NCBI RefSeq assembly: GCF_950023065.1
Contig: NC_088679.1
Span: forward strand, 17,050,001-17,114,000
Source of the DNA: Planococcus citri
Lineage: Eukaryota; Arthropoda; Insecta; Hemiptera; Pseudococcidae
Direction: 5' to 3'
DNA: 64,000 nucleotides
Below are positions 43,393-54,818 of this stretch, one piece after another (position 1 is the stretch's first letter; every line of letters starts with the position of its first letter). A program made the position numbers and the translations under genes. The notes under the pieces were generated by a model. That model worked only from the letters and a program-made list of their open reading frames with translations. It did not search any database and had not been told where the DNA came from.

Positions 43393-43576
43393 TGTAGGAA
43401 ACATATTAACGCACGTCAACAACAAATAACAACGTTTATTATAAAAATTAACAAGGAACATTGAAATTACATCTTAACGCTTCGAGAACATAAACGCTAG
43501 TCAGGGAATCGAATACACGAGATCGAGAAGGCGCGTGTACGTAAATACCGCGTAATTACGATGACTATTTCCCACA
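43393..43576 (-). repeat. LTR (5' relative to gag)
   Basis: 184-bp long terminal repeat matching 42391-42574 base for base as far as can be read. It should contain the promoter for the minus-strand gag transcript. Confidence 0.93.
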
Positions 43577-43581
43577 CAGCC

Positions 43582-43926
43582 TCAATTTATTCAAGAATTT
43601 TTGAATTATTAATTATTTTATAGACCAGGGTTTAAAACTGATTGGATTAATCACCACTTAAAATCACCACTAACCTTTTTTTTTGGTCAGCTGAAGCGGT
43701 AACCAAAACCAATAGACCGTTTGAAAATTTACGACAAAAAAATCCCCAAAGAACCATCTTCACTCTTCAGTCATCAAAATAACACGATTATTTTGTAGGT
43801 ATAGTAAGGTTACCGATTGAGTTTTTGAGGAAAAGAACAACCATCACAAGATTTCAATCAGAAGAATCATCAAAACCCTTTTCAGGTACCTATCGGTTCT
43901 TTTCTTTTTGGTTTCCTTAGTTTTTT
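43582..43926. other. Intergenic, no gene seen
   Basis: Short AT-rich spacer between the LTR element and the next MITE. A CAGGGTTTAAAACTG near 43626 resembles a hAT end, but no partner end was found. Confidence 0.5.
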
Positions 43927-43934
43927 TTTTTTAC

Positions 43935-44424
43935 CAGGGGTTGAAACTGTTAAAAACCCCAAAACCAAAAATGAAGGAAAAACCAAATATAAAATTATAA
44001 ATCTATTTTGTGCAAAACTCAAAACCAAAAATAAAAAATATTTGATCAAAACCACTTGACCAAAAACCAAATATAAAAAATTTAAAATTTAAATCATCAG
44101 AAATGTCAAAATATGTGTAATGTTTTCACATTTTATGCATTAATTGACTAGTAGAAATGAATACAATAATTAATAATATAATACTAATACTAGGTACCTA
44201 GAATTAGGCGGCATAATGCAATAATTGGCAGGAAAAAAAACCTGAAAACTGAAACCAAAAACCCAATACCAAATAAAAATAGCAAAAAACTGTAACCGAA
44301 AACCGAAAACCAAATAAAAGTAGCAAACAACTGAAACCAAAAACCAAAAAACCAATTATCAAAAGGTGAAAACTGAAACCAAACCAAAAACCAAAATTCA
44401 ATTTTCAATCAGTTTCAACCCCTG
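43935..44424. mobile_element. hAT-type MITE with 8-bp target duplication (AAACCAAAAACC-rich)
   Basis: 490 bp with perfect 15-bp inverted ends CAGGGGTTGAAACTG, flanked by the identical octamer TTTTTTAC (43927-43934 and 44425-44432). The interior is largely reiterated AAACCAAAA and ACTGAAACC words on one strand, related to the terminal GAAACTG. The frames of 60-72 codons on the minus strand are read-through of that repeat. Confidence 0.92.
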
Positions 44425-44432
44425 TTTTTTAC

Positions 44433-47400
44433 CAAACTCAAATAAGAATTCAAAATTTTTAGGCAAAGTTAGCAAAATGAAAGAAACTTTTTTAAATTGG
44501 TAATCTTTATACTATATTTTTGATTTCGAATTTTTCGAAGCACTTTTTTTGATCGGTGGAACCAAAAAGCGAAATAGAAGGAACAACCAGAACAACTGAA
44601 ATAGTTTGAATTGAATTTGAAAAAATTTGAGAACCACTTTGGAACAATAACCTGAAAGCAAAGGCGAAGTGATCGAGTCAGAGTCCCTCATTCAGATTGA
44701 GTTGAGACATGGAATCTTTCAAAACTACGATTTTAGTCTCTAATAGACTAATATTGAATCGAGAAAGTATAATGCGAGTCCCTTTACGAGTCTTCATTGC
44801 CATGTCAAAATAAAAATTATGCTCTGAGGTAGGTTTTTTATGCATTTTTTGGTTTTCCGAGTTGAAATAAAGTCGATGCAGTGACAAAATCTGCCAAAAT
44901 ATTTGTAGGTACTTGAAATACCAATTTTTAAATATTTTGGATCATTTCAACATTCGTTCGTTTCCCTTATCCCCTATCTGAATAGCTCGAATATATTATT
45001 ACCTTCCTGTCCTGTCGTAAAAAAAAAAAAGAAAAAAAAACATTTTAATATCTATTATTCTGAAAAAATCAACTTCTGTACCTACGTCTATAATTTTCTC
45101 ATAAATGTGAATCTTCACCAAAATGAAGCCATATATTATTTCGACTTTTTGAGGATCAAACTTCTCAGTTTGAAGCTCTTGAATTTAAAAAAAAAATCAT
45201 TAGGAAATAGGTACCTATGTGAATAGACATTTTAAAGATTCAAGACTCGCAAATAAAGACTCGCAAGTGTGAAGTCAGCTAAAATAAAGACTTGGAGTCT
45301 TTAATATGCGAGTCATCAACAAAATTAAAGCCGCAAAGTCGTCTAGTTCTGGTTGAAAAAAAAACAATAAAAAAAATAACAAAATTGAAAATACTGAACA
45401 CGAAAATATTTTTGCTTTTTTTTTCTTGGAAAAATGGGAAGAAATTGTGACTATCATACCTACTATGGTGACAAATAAATTATTTGTTGCTTCTTAGTTT
45501 TGGAAATTTAACTTTTGAGTTACTTATGTTAAGTTTTATTCTTCAGTTTGACACATAGAAAGGAAACCCTGAGAAAGTTTAGACTCTCCGAACTGAAAAA
45601 AATGGAAACTTCATATTGACTGAAATAGTGAAATTCTATTAGTAGAAAGTTTATGTAAAAAAATATTGCAGAATATTATAATCCTTAAACACAAACACTT
45701 TCGTTTTACAAAATTTCCACCTTGTCCATTGTGATTTTTTTTATTTTCTGTAAAAAATGGTCTGTAGTCAACGATTTATGTTTTATTTTAGAGAACATGA
45801 AACAATTTAATTTTTGAGTGACTACGTATCTTTATTTAGTTTATTTAGAGATACATTATTAAACTTTTCAGATCTGACAAAAGGGGTAGATAGATATCCC
45901 AACTGGCAGACAAATTTTGGAGCCAAAGAAAGCTAAATCAAAAGAGCAAGTACATGTAGCCTATACAAAAATACATTACCAGCTAAAACTTGCAGGGCTT
46001 TAATGTATGTATTTTTTGATTTTTGATCACTTTTTGTAATCTTCGAGCAAAAGGTGCATGGGAAAAATATAAAGTTCCATCAAATTCGCCTAGAATGCTG
46101 AAATTTGATAAGTAGGTACCTAGCTACTAAGCTACCTACTGTATTTTCGACCCTCCCAAGTCGATTGGAAACGTTTTTCAACCGTTTTGAGCAGTTCTGA
46201 AGCCTCCAACAGTTTATTGAAAGATTGAAATTTCGACAAAGTTTTACCCAACGAAATTGGAAAGCTAAAATTTATTTTATAATTATTCTAATTTCAACAT
46301 GGTGAGTCGATTGGATGTGATTTCAAGTCTTTTAGAGCATGCAGCCATATTTTGGAAATTCTAGATTTTTAAAGTGTCATAAAAATCAGCTTAACTCGAC
46401 TTTAGCTCGTATGAACACGATTGGTGCTTGTCAGTGACCGACTTGAGTTAAGTTGAGCAATTACACATAATTTTTTCAAAATCGACGAAAAAACTGAAAT
46501 TTAATTTATGACTGAAGATTGCTGGAGGCTCCAAAACAGCGTCAAACGTCCTCCAACGTAGGTACTCATTTTGTTGAAATATTTGGTGAAGAAAGTAAGA
46601 GTCGAATACAGGGCATCTACGCCGAATTTCAGTTTTCTAAGTTAATTTGGCGAAATTTTGATTTTTCCTTCATTTTTGGTACCTAACTATGAATTTAATT
46701 TTCAAAAATTCATCAGAATTCGAAAAACGCATTTAAGCAACTAAAATTTTGGCAGATGGTGCATTTTTGCACGCACTTTTGATTTGCCAAATTTTCCATC
46801 AAAAATTACTCTGCCAGTTGGGATCGGTACTTCCCTTGTGAGTAGCAGAGGCCTCTCGTTATCTACATAAAAAATAAACCTAAGTATATTAGCTGAACCC
46901 TGGACATTGTCGAATTAAAAACTAAGATAATGAAAAATCACGATCAAAATTTCACGAGTACCATTTAATGATCGCTAAATATAGGTTACATTTGCACGAG
47001 ATCTCACGTCCGAATTCTGGCAACGAAAACAATGATTAAAATAATTTTTTTTCTGCTCGATCATCCGTAAATAAGAGTAAGGTATTAAAAATGTATTAGT
47101 ACCGAAGGCACGACGACGATGTACCTATGTACGCAAATGACGATTTAAAAAAACAAAAAACCAGTTCTTTTTGATAATTATATTATATTTTTTACACGAA
47201 TAAGTTTGGTTTTGTGTTATAGAGCGTCAAGTTTATGATAGATAAAAAGAAATTAAGATTAATGCGAGGAAAATCCTACATCAATGACGTCATGAATTTT
47301 CGAACATAAACTGCAAGAAAGGGTTCTCAATATTGTACTCTATTTGAAAAAGCTTTCGCACAACGTAGACTGTATTGTAGTAGGTCTAATCATTTTCGAA

Positions 47401-48020
47401 GTTCAAGAAATTTGTAAAAATAGTACCCAGCTGAGATCGATGAGTCGGATCACATGCCCTACCTTTCGTCCTCTCGAAGATATTTCAGAATATTCCAGAA
47501 AGCTTATTAATATCTGAATATAACAAGTTTTACTGGAATAAAACCTATCGAACGATGCTGGTCCTTTTTTGAACTTGAGAAAGCATAATTCCAATGACAA
47601 GAGTGCAATGCTCAGAAAGCACCTACCCAACTTTTTCATTTTTTTTTTCATCGTAGAATCCAGAAAACGACTTACAACAATTGTGATTTATTTGTGAAAT
47701 TTTTGCTGTATAAAAAGTTGACGTAAAAAACACTCGAAACCTTCGTAGTTAGCCTTCAAAACAACTCGCAGCATGCATCTCGTTTATAGGTAGAGATTTT
47801 TCAATTTACCTACTCTTCGTATCTGTGTGGCTAAAATTTGAAAACCACTGCACTCGTAGAGTAGGTAGGTAATACGGCACTCAATCGATAGAAAATTCAT
47901 CGAAATAGACTCGTCGCGAAGGCGAAGGTTAAATGCACCATCATCAAGGTATTAGCATCTTGAACTTGCGATATCAACAATAGCCAGAGGCTATCAAGTC
48001 TGCAACTGGTTTACGACTAC
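44433..48020. other. Intergenic, with dispersed repeats at about 46090-46800
   Basis: No gene is supported. AT-rich sequence to about 46080, then a dispersed-repeat segment with GCTGGAGGCTCCAAAAC, TTTCAGTTTTCTAAGTTAAT and the uninterrupted copy of the LINE target sequence near 46455. From 46830 the sequence looks non-repetitive and leads into the promoter of the CSP gene at 48142. Confidence 0.5.
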
Positions 48021-48028
48021 CGAGTATT

Positions 48029-48065
48029 TATATAAGGAAGCACGTGCCTTTTGGACAGTATCAGT
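48029..48065 (+). promoter_or_regulatory. TATA box and arthropod initiator of the CSP gene
   Basis: TATATAAG at 48029-48036 is followed by TCAGT at 48061-48065, the arthropod initiator consensus. From the first T of TATA to the initiator A is 34 bases, which fits a focused TATA/Inr promoter. The predicted leader is about 80 bases. Confidence 0.75.
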
Positions 48066-48141
48066 GCTTTGAAATTTGCCGGTTGTTCAAGTTGTCGTAC
48101 GAGTCGTTCAATTTTTTAATACCTAAAATTAAATCGCAAAA

Positions 48142-49530
48142 ATGAATTCCTTTTCGGTTTTAGCTATCGTGTTGTGTGCTTTTGTCTGCTACACTTGTGC
48201 GCAAGGAGGGCAACAAGGGCAAACCTCATATACCACCAGATACGATAATATCAATTTAGATGAAATTTTATCGAGTAAAAGGCTCGTTAATAATTATGTT
48301 CAGTGCTTAGTCAACGGAAAACCATGCTCTCCTGAAGGATTGGAATTGAGAAGTAAGTCAAGTTGATACATTTTCTCAAAAGTCGGATTGAGAATTTTTC
48401 AATATTGTAGAATTATTATTTCAAAAAGGTCCTAGAATAATAATTGACCATTTTTTTCATTTTATTTGCCTATTCATTTTTTCATATGACACCAATTTGA
48501 AATTAAATCCCTTTAAGTTCATATCTTATCTTTTTTTTTTTTTTTTTTTTTTTAAATATATTAGACAACTAGATAGGTACTTATTTATTTACTTGAATAC
48601 CTAAATTATTTTAAAATATAAAAATAAAATTAATCATTTTTCTGAAAACATGTTCAAAAAGACCTTTTCAAAATCCAAATCTCGAATAATTTTGTTTGAA
48701 AGTTCAAGATTTAATGTAAGATTTTCTTCTCTACTTTGCCAACTTGCAAATAAATTAAACTTACACATTCCAGGATACATTACGAAATAATTTGTTTACA
48801 TTTTTATACGAAGATACTTCATATTTCCGCGTTTTAATAATTCAATGTCTCATAAAGGTAAACCAGGTACTCCTCGTTAACGCTTCTGCAGAAGCATAAG
48901 CACAGGTAGTGTTTTAGTAGTACCCACACATTATACGTATTCGAACACGATGACATAATTGCACGTGATGATATTTAATGGCAAAATGACAAAATTATTT
49001 TTATTCATCCAACCGATGTAAAAAGCAAACTGGTTTTACTTTTTACTTGTTTAGTTTCCTACAAAACTAATTAGGTATTCATTTGTATAAAATTTCTCAA
49101 AAAATTGACCTCCAACAATTTATCGCTTATTTGCATTTAATTAATAGTGTACATTTTTTTCTAGCCAATTAATTGACATTTACATTGAAGTACTTACAAG
49201 CTGCTTATTTATTTGTATTAATATAGCGATAAAAAAAATGTTGAAAAATTATCCAGAAATATGTATTAAATAGTAAAATATGCAAATTAACGAATATATA
49301 AAAAAACAACACTTAAATTTCATGTTTTCTTTTTCACAGGAATATTACCCGATGCTTTGAAAACCAAATGCGCCAAATGTTCGCAAAAACAAAAAGAAGG
49401 TGCATTGAAGGTTATCCAAACTGTACAAAAAGATTACCCAGAAGATTGGAAGAAATTGGTTGCCAAATGGGATCCCAACGGTGAATACTTCAAAGCTTTC
49501 CAACAAGAAGTAGCTGCTGGAAGATTATAA
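48142..49530 (+). CDS. Chemosensory protein (CSP/OS-D family), canonical length
   Basis: Exons 48142-48352 and 49340-49530, joined at phase 1 (GAGA|GTAAGT, TTTTCACAG|GA), give 133 residues. A signal peptide (MNSFSVLAIVLCAFVCYTCAQ) leads into YTTRYDNINLDEIL. Four Cys follow in C-X6-C-X18-C-X2-C spacing, then QKEGALKVIQTV and PEDWKKLVAKWDPNGEY. Exon-intron structure and phase equal those of the gene at 10504-14774, so the two are paralogues. Role: extracellular carrier of small hydrophobic ligands (odour, pheromone or other); tissue is not inferable. AATAAA lies at 49792-49797. The 987-base intron carries a long T run near 48531-48554. Confidence 0.97.
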
Positions 49531-52201
49531 GCGTTGATACGTAAACGTTTCAATTCTCAATTTTGATTTCCTATTTGAAAATGAAATCTGCATTTCTATA
49601 CTTTAACGTATTTTTTAAAAAGAATTTTTCGAGTACCTACACCATATTTGAATGATGTTATTGCATTTTTTTTTTTAAATTCCTGTTTTTGAAATTGATC
49701 ATTATAATGAATACCTACCTGTTTGAACCATTTTTTTTATCACGTAATTTTAAGGATAATTTAATTGTGATATAATTTATTCCTAAATTGTAATAAATTG
49801 ACATTTTTTTTGAAAACTTGTGTGATTTTTTTTTTTTGAAATTTTGTTACGAAAGTATTGTAAAAAATAAACTATACCTATTTGAAAGTTGAGAATAGTT
49901 ATTTAATCATAGAAAATAAGGACGTGGTGTGAATAACTCAGAAAAAGAAATGAGCATTTTGAAAATGAAATTCTTGTATTAAAAAAAAAAACAAACTCCA
50001 AAACCTGTTTTTTTAGCGATGCAAAAAAAATTCGATGGGTATATGGTTTGGGTTAACTATACATAGGATGATTCCGAATAAAATATCTTTTTCATGCGAC
50101 CACCAACATAGAACTCGACTTTTTTACTTGTTTTTCACTTTCAATGATGATATTGGTTGGGTTTTTGTGTGACGAGGTTAATAAACTCCTTCGCTTCAGA
50201 TTTTTTTGAACAGCCAATAACAGAAAATTGGAGGTCAAGTTTCGAATGGCTTATCGAATACCTACAGATACCGATAAGAATTATATTAAAAATGATATTT
50301 TGGGTAAGTATTTGTGTTTTGTAACTTTTCCTTCAAATCTGTTCTATATCAGTTCGAACAAAAAAAAATTGAAATTGAACTTCACAGGGAAAGGGAAAGC
50401 GAGAGAGACGATTCTCTTTCAACTATGATTTAAATAAATTTGTTTTTTTTTTGGAGTGGAACCTTTCTGGTTAGTGCTTCTTCAGACTACAAATCTTGGA
50501 AGAAAAAAAATTAAAATGTGAGGTGATGAATCAAAAATTTCAATTCGATTTCCTTATTTTGAAAATTATATGAAGGAACGACTTGAAAGTCTCGAAAGGG
50601 TCATTTGAGGAGCCGAATACAAAAAAAATAATACTCACCTAACATTTTATTTATTTTTTAAAATTTCAATGAAAATTGGAAACCGTAGTGTCCTCTTCCA
50701 AAGCTTTCAAATATGAGGTGATGTAAAAAGACCATCGGAAATATTTTGGATCTCTGACTTGAACACCTCGTTTAAAATTCCTAATAATTTCAAGTCCTAG
50801 GTCATTTTTTTTGAATTTTTTTTTTTCAAAATATTTCTTACAAAGGAATCTCTCGAAGTGTCTGCCTTTAATTTGGAAAGGACCGCTATTTTTGGAAAAG
50901 TTATGGCCTGAAACTTCCTTAACCAAAATTTCAACAGCCCAAATTCATGAATAGTATTTGAAAATTCAATATTGATTATTTTCGAAACTGATTTCAACTA
51001 GATAGGTACCTCGGATCGAATTTCAGCCTTCAGCGTGATTTTCGATCCCTCTAGAATTTTAAAATTTCTCCGGAAGATGTGGAAATTAATTCGGCCAACG
51101 AAAAATAGAGTTTTGGCTACGATTTTTAGCTCTTCAAATGAATTTCCAAACTTCCTGAAGACATTTTAAAATTCTGGAGAAATCGAAAATCACGCTGGAG
51201 ACTCCAGAATCGCTTGAAACTGTGAAATCCGGTGAAATCCGAATTCGATAGGTTGGTTTTTGACAAGATACGTCCATTCGTGCCCGTTTTCAAAATTTCC
51301 CAACAAATAGAAAAATTTCAATTTTTTTGAATTTTTCTCAGAAATTGGCTTAAATAAAGATAAACGCTTTAGACAGCTTGGAAATGAGCTGCAACTCGTT
51401 TCTTAACTGCCGAAGTTGATTTATACATTTTCTAGAGAAATTTCAATATTTTGGAGAAATCGAAAACCATGCTGGAGACTCCAGAATGACCCGGAAAAGT
51501 GAAATTTGTTTTTTTTTTTGAAGGGGGCTGTTTATAGACAAAACGGTTATTCGCGTAAATTTAAATACTAATTTTCATTTGAATAGAATATTTTTGAGTT
51601 TTTAAATTTTTATGATGCTGGTCAAAAAAAAAACGCAAATGGGGTGTCCGCCCAGAAATTTGCTCAAATGTAGATAAACTCTTTAAACAGAATGAGAATA
51701 AGCCACATCTCGATTTTCAGCTACTCAAATTGATTTTTACACCTTCTGGAAAATTTTAAAATTTTGGAGAAATTCAAAATCACGCTGGAGGTCGTTGAAA
51801 TTGAAAGACACATAAGCAAGTGGCACAATAAGGGGAAAAATTTTGTTCGATTCGAAAGGTTTTCGAAAAATCATGCTAAAAAAAATATGTTCAATAATTT
51901 TCAAAGTATTAAAATATTTAGCACATAATTTAATCAAAATAAAAAATATATAGGTAATATAATTTCAATTTTTTAAACATGTAATCTGAGATTATTTTCA
52001 AGATCCACCGTATACTGAAAAACTGAAATAAAACCAAAGCAATGGAACTACCTAGGTACCTACCTATTTCATGTAAGTAACAAATAAAGTACAATCGTAA
52101 AAGCTGATATAAATTAATTTAATTTAAAAATCAAGTAAAGAAGTAAAGTAGGTACCTACCTATCTAATTAGTGACTCAGAATTATGGTTAGGTACATTAA
52201 T
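49531..52201. other. 3' UTR of CSP, then repeat-rich intergenic sequence
   Basis: 49531 to about 49800 is CSP 3' UTR. From about 50460 to 51800 the sequence belongs to the dispersed-repeat family (GCTGGAGACTCCAGAATCGC near 51187 and a similar copy near 51470). AGGTACCTACCTA-type words are at about 52045-52060 and 52150. No gene supported. Confidence 0.5.
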
Positions 52202-52706
52202 TTAATATTTATCTACTGCTAATGATATTTTTTTTGGAGAAGAGCATGTTGATCCACCATTATTAGCAGGACTAACTCCATAATAAGTTACACCACCGCT
52301 TCCTTTGCCATAAACCAGTTTACAGCCGTTTTCATTTTTGCACATGGATACTTTTTCTGTACCACCTCCCGCAATTTGGCATTCCACAATACTTGATGAG
52401 TATAAATCCACCATACCGTCAAGGTCCTCTATTTGAGCTACATGATTGCATATTCTATTACGCTCTTCCTGGGTTAATTTATCAATAGGTGTACTGAAAA
52501 ATTTTAGGCAGCATAAATACTTAGTAGGAAATCTCATAAAAATGATAGGTAATTTCTTACCCTTTTAAAGCGTCGTAATGCTTATCCGCATATGTAACGC
52601 CGCAGTTTGGGTCATTGCTGTCAGATTGAGCATGGATCAGATACGGGGTTGATTTCATCATCAGAGTAATGTACAAGCCTAACAAACATAAACGATTTGG
52701 GAACAT
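52202..52706 (-). CDS. Small secreted Cys-rich protein (two exons), family unknown
   Basis: Exons 52706-52561 and 52493-52202, joined at phase 2 (AAAGG|GTAAGA, TTTTTCAG|TACACC), give 145 residues. MFPNRLCLLGLYITLMMKST begins a plausible signal peptide that could end near HAQ; the mature chain starts about SDSNDPNCGV. Six Cys in the mature part (NC, IC, EC, MC, GC, TC) suggest three disulfides. A charged helix (IDKLTQEERNRICNHVAQIE) precedes a Gly-rich C-terminal part (VYGKGSGGVTYYGV). An in-frame ATG at 52784 is only 5 bases from TATATAA (52789-52796), so it is unlikely to be in the mRNA and the start at 52706 is preferred. I recognise no family; a salivary, venom-like or haemolymph product is possible but unproven. 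Confidence 0.75.
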
Positions 52707-52788
52707 TTTATCAATTTTAACACAAAACACAATGAACTGAAATGCTGCAACGTTTCGACAGTGGAAATTTTTTTCCATTTTCATCTCA

Positions 52789-52796
52789 TTATATAA
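52789..52796 (-). promoter_or_regulatory. TATA box of the minus-strand secreted-protein gene
   Basis: TTATATAA reads the same on both strands and lies 83 bases before the chosen ATG. A start about 30 bases downstream (near 52762) would leave a leader of roughly 55 bases. No TCAGT initiator was seen at the right distance. Confidence 0.4.
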
Positions 52797-53711
52797 TTTG
52801 ATAGTGCAAATAAATCGATGTGCAAATTAATGTTCTTTTATTTATCCAGCTTGCCATTTTTCAGCTAGATCAGGATACAGAAATAAAAATAGCAGTGTAC
52901 GGAAATATACATCGCCATACCTATAAGCATTGAGAAACATATACCCAGATATGTATGAAGTCAATTGTGCAACCATTAGCACCTCCATTTGCCATTTGAA
53001 CAATTATTTTTACCACTGACAAAGAAGGATGGTTTCATTGCTATTTATTCGTTCTCCTAGAATAGAAGTGAATGGGAGTGTACACAGCTGAAAAATACAT
53101 TTTGCTATAGTACAGTCGATGGTTTCAGCAACATGAAGTGTAAAAATAAATAGGTACCTATGTCATAATTCAATCGCTTTATTTGTACATAATTATATTG
53201 TAGTTTGTGCCTATTTGTATCACATTGTTATTTAGATTGTTCAAAAATAATCTTTTTTTTGCTAAACACGTGATCACTGTAGCTGAGAACGGTGATTTGT
53301 TTTTCGCCATGAATACTCATTTTCTGTCTCAAAACACTTTTACCAAAATTGTTTGGTTTACGTCTTTGAAGTTTGAAAATATTCCTTTCTTGGAGAACTG
53401 ATTTATTTTCTCAAAAATTTGGTGTTCGGAAAACTGTAATAATAAGTACGAGTATGGATAATTGGATATAGAGCATATTGTATTATTTTTATCACTTTTT
53501 TAACAGGTAAGAAAATAAAAGATCACCAGCCCAGTCCTACGTAAAAATACGTTCAAATTCAAACTACTTAAAATCAATTCAAAACATTATAATAAAAGAT
53601 ATTTTCAAATCCTCTCAAAAAAATAACTGATGAAAACTCAAACGAGGAGGAAATAATTATCAGAAAATCAAGCGAAAATCCATGTGAAAGTGCACGAAAA
53701 GTTCATTAGAA
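52797..53711. other. Intergenic, no gene seen
   Basis: AT-rich. An open frame of 64 codons at 53207-53401 has no support. Confidence 0.45.
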
Positions 53712-53719
53712 ATCCGTAC

Positions 53720-54365
53720 CAGGGATGGAAGAGCCTTGAATTCAGGGCTCCCGCTCTTGGCTCTGGCTCAGCTCCCCGCAAGTTTCAGCTCTGGCTCGCT
53801 CTTGGCTCTTGGCACTTTTTCTTTACATGAGCTCTTTGGCTCCTTGCTCGCTCCTCAATTCTTTCCGACTCCGCTCTTTGACTCTCGACTCCCTCTTCCA
53901 ATTTCTCGGCTCCCACTCCAGCTCTGGCTCTGGCTCTTGGCTCTTTAAATTAGAGTTCAAAATTCGTGTAAAACGATGAAAAAAATGAAAATACACTGCA
54001 TTTATTTTCATTTCATTTCTCAATGAGGAAAAAAACTTAGAAATTCTTCATTTTCTTCACAAATGTGAGTTAAAAGTTGAATTTTTGATAAAATTGTGCG
54101 CATTTTTCAACTTTTTTCTCTACTTTTAGGGAGCCAAAGAGCCTGAAAAATTTTGTGGGCTCCCACTCGGCTCTGGCTCTTTCCAGGTTAAAGACTCCTT
54201 ATGATGATGGCTCTCTTGAGTAAAATAAGGAGCTCTTTTGCAAGAGAGCTCGTGATGTTTTTCTGCACTTTCATTTATTTGGCTCTTGGCTCTGGCTCTA
54301 GCTCCTCAAAAAATCCGGCTCTTTCAGACTCTGGCTCCGGCTCGCTCCCGGCTCTTCCATCCCTG
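53720..54365. mobile_element. hAT-type MITE with 8-bp target duplication (GGCTCT-rich)
   Basis: 646 bp with perfect 16-bp inverted ends CAGGGATGGAAGAGCC, flanked by the identical octamer ATCCGTAC (53712-53719 and 54366-54373). Both halves are filled with GGCTCT/GGCTCTGGCTC words on the plus strand, the same word as the subterminal GAGCC of the left end read in complement; the centre (53940-54120) is AT-rich. The Leu/Ala/Ser-rich open frames here are read-through of the repeat. Confidence 0.94.
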
Positions 54366-54373
54366 ATCCGTAC

Positions 54374-54818
54374 CAAAATAAAATCGTAAAAATCAAGTCT
54401 GTCAAAATTCTACACGTCAGTTTTTTTTGGAAAAAAATCTTCAAAGTTGGAATAGTTAAAAGAAAGCATTCTAAAAAATTTCAAATTTCGTTTTCTTCAA
54501 AGTTTAAACTTCAAACTTCGAATTATTCTGTTCTTCAAATGAGTTCGAACGTTCGAATAAAAAATAAAAATTTGATTTTGTCCAACGTCCTCGTAATTCA
54601 GTAATGCCAACATGGTAATTACGGTAATTCTCGTAATTTTCCGATCTGGTGTTTGTTATCAAAAAATCGCGTTATCTTCATTCGCGGCGTGCTTTTGCTT
54701 TCAAAACACGTGTGATTGTAATTCAAATCGCGATCTTCGAATTAAATATAATTAAATTATTTATTTCGATATTTTAATATCTTCCTATCGCCCATGTACT
54801 TGCTCTACATGAATCACA
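54374..54818. other. Upstream region of WDR75
   Basis: No TATA box is evident near the ATG, as expected for a housekeeping gene. AT-rich, with CpG-containing stretches near 54660-54700. No other gene. Confidence 0.45.

Larger units (their letters stand above)
42391..43576 (-). mobile_element. Gag-only LTR mini-element (TR-GAG/TRIM type) with identical LTRs
   Basis: Two direct repeats of 184 bp, 42391-42574 and 43393-43576, appear identical by eye and have TG...CA ends (TGTAGGAAAC...CCCACA in plus orientation). The 5-base word CAGCC flanks the whole element (42386-42390 and 43577-43581). The 818-bp interior encodes a Ty3/Gypsy-like Gag only, on the minus strand; protease, reverse transcriptase and integrase are absent, so mobilisation would need another element. 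A primer-binding site was not recognised. Confidence 0.93.

Noticed and set aside
44170..44408. Aromatic-rich minus-strand frames resembling membrane proteins
   Set aside because: Complement of the AAACCAAAA array inside the MITE.
52707..52784. Upstream in-frame Met for the minus-strand secreted protein
   Set aside because: It is five bases from the TATA box, so it is unlikely to be transcribed, and the extension breaks the signal-peptide pattern.
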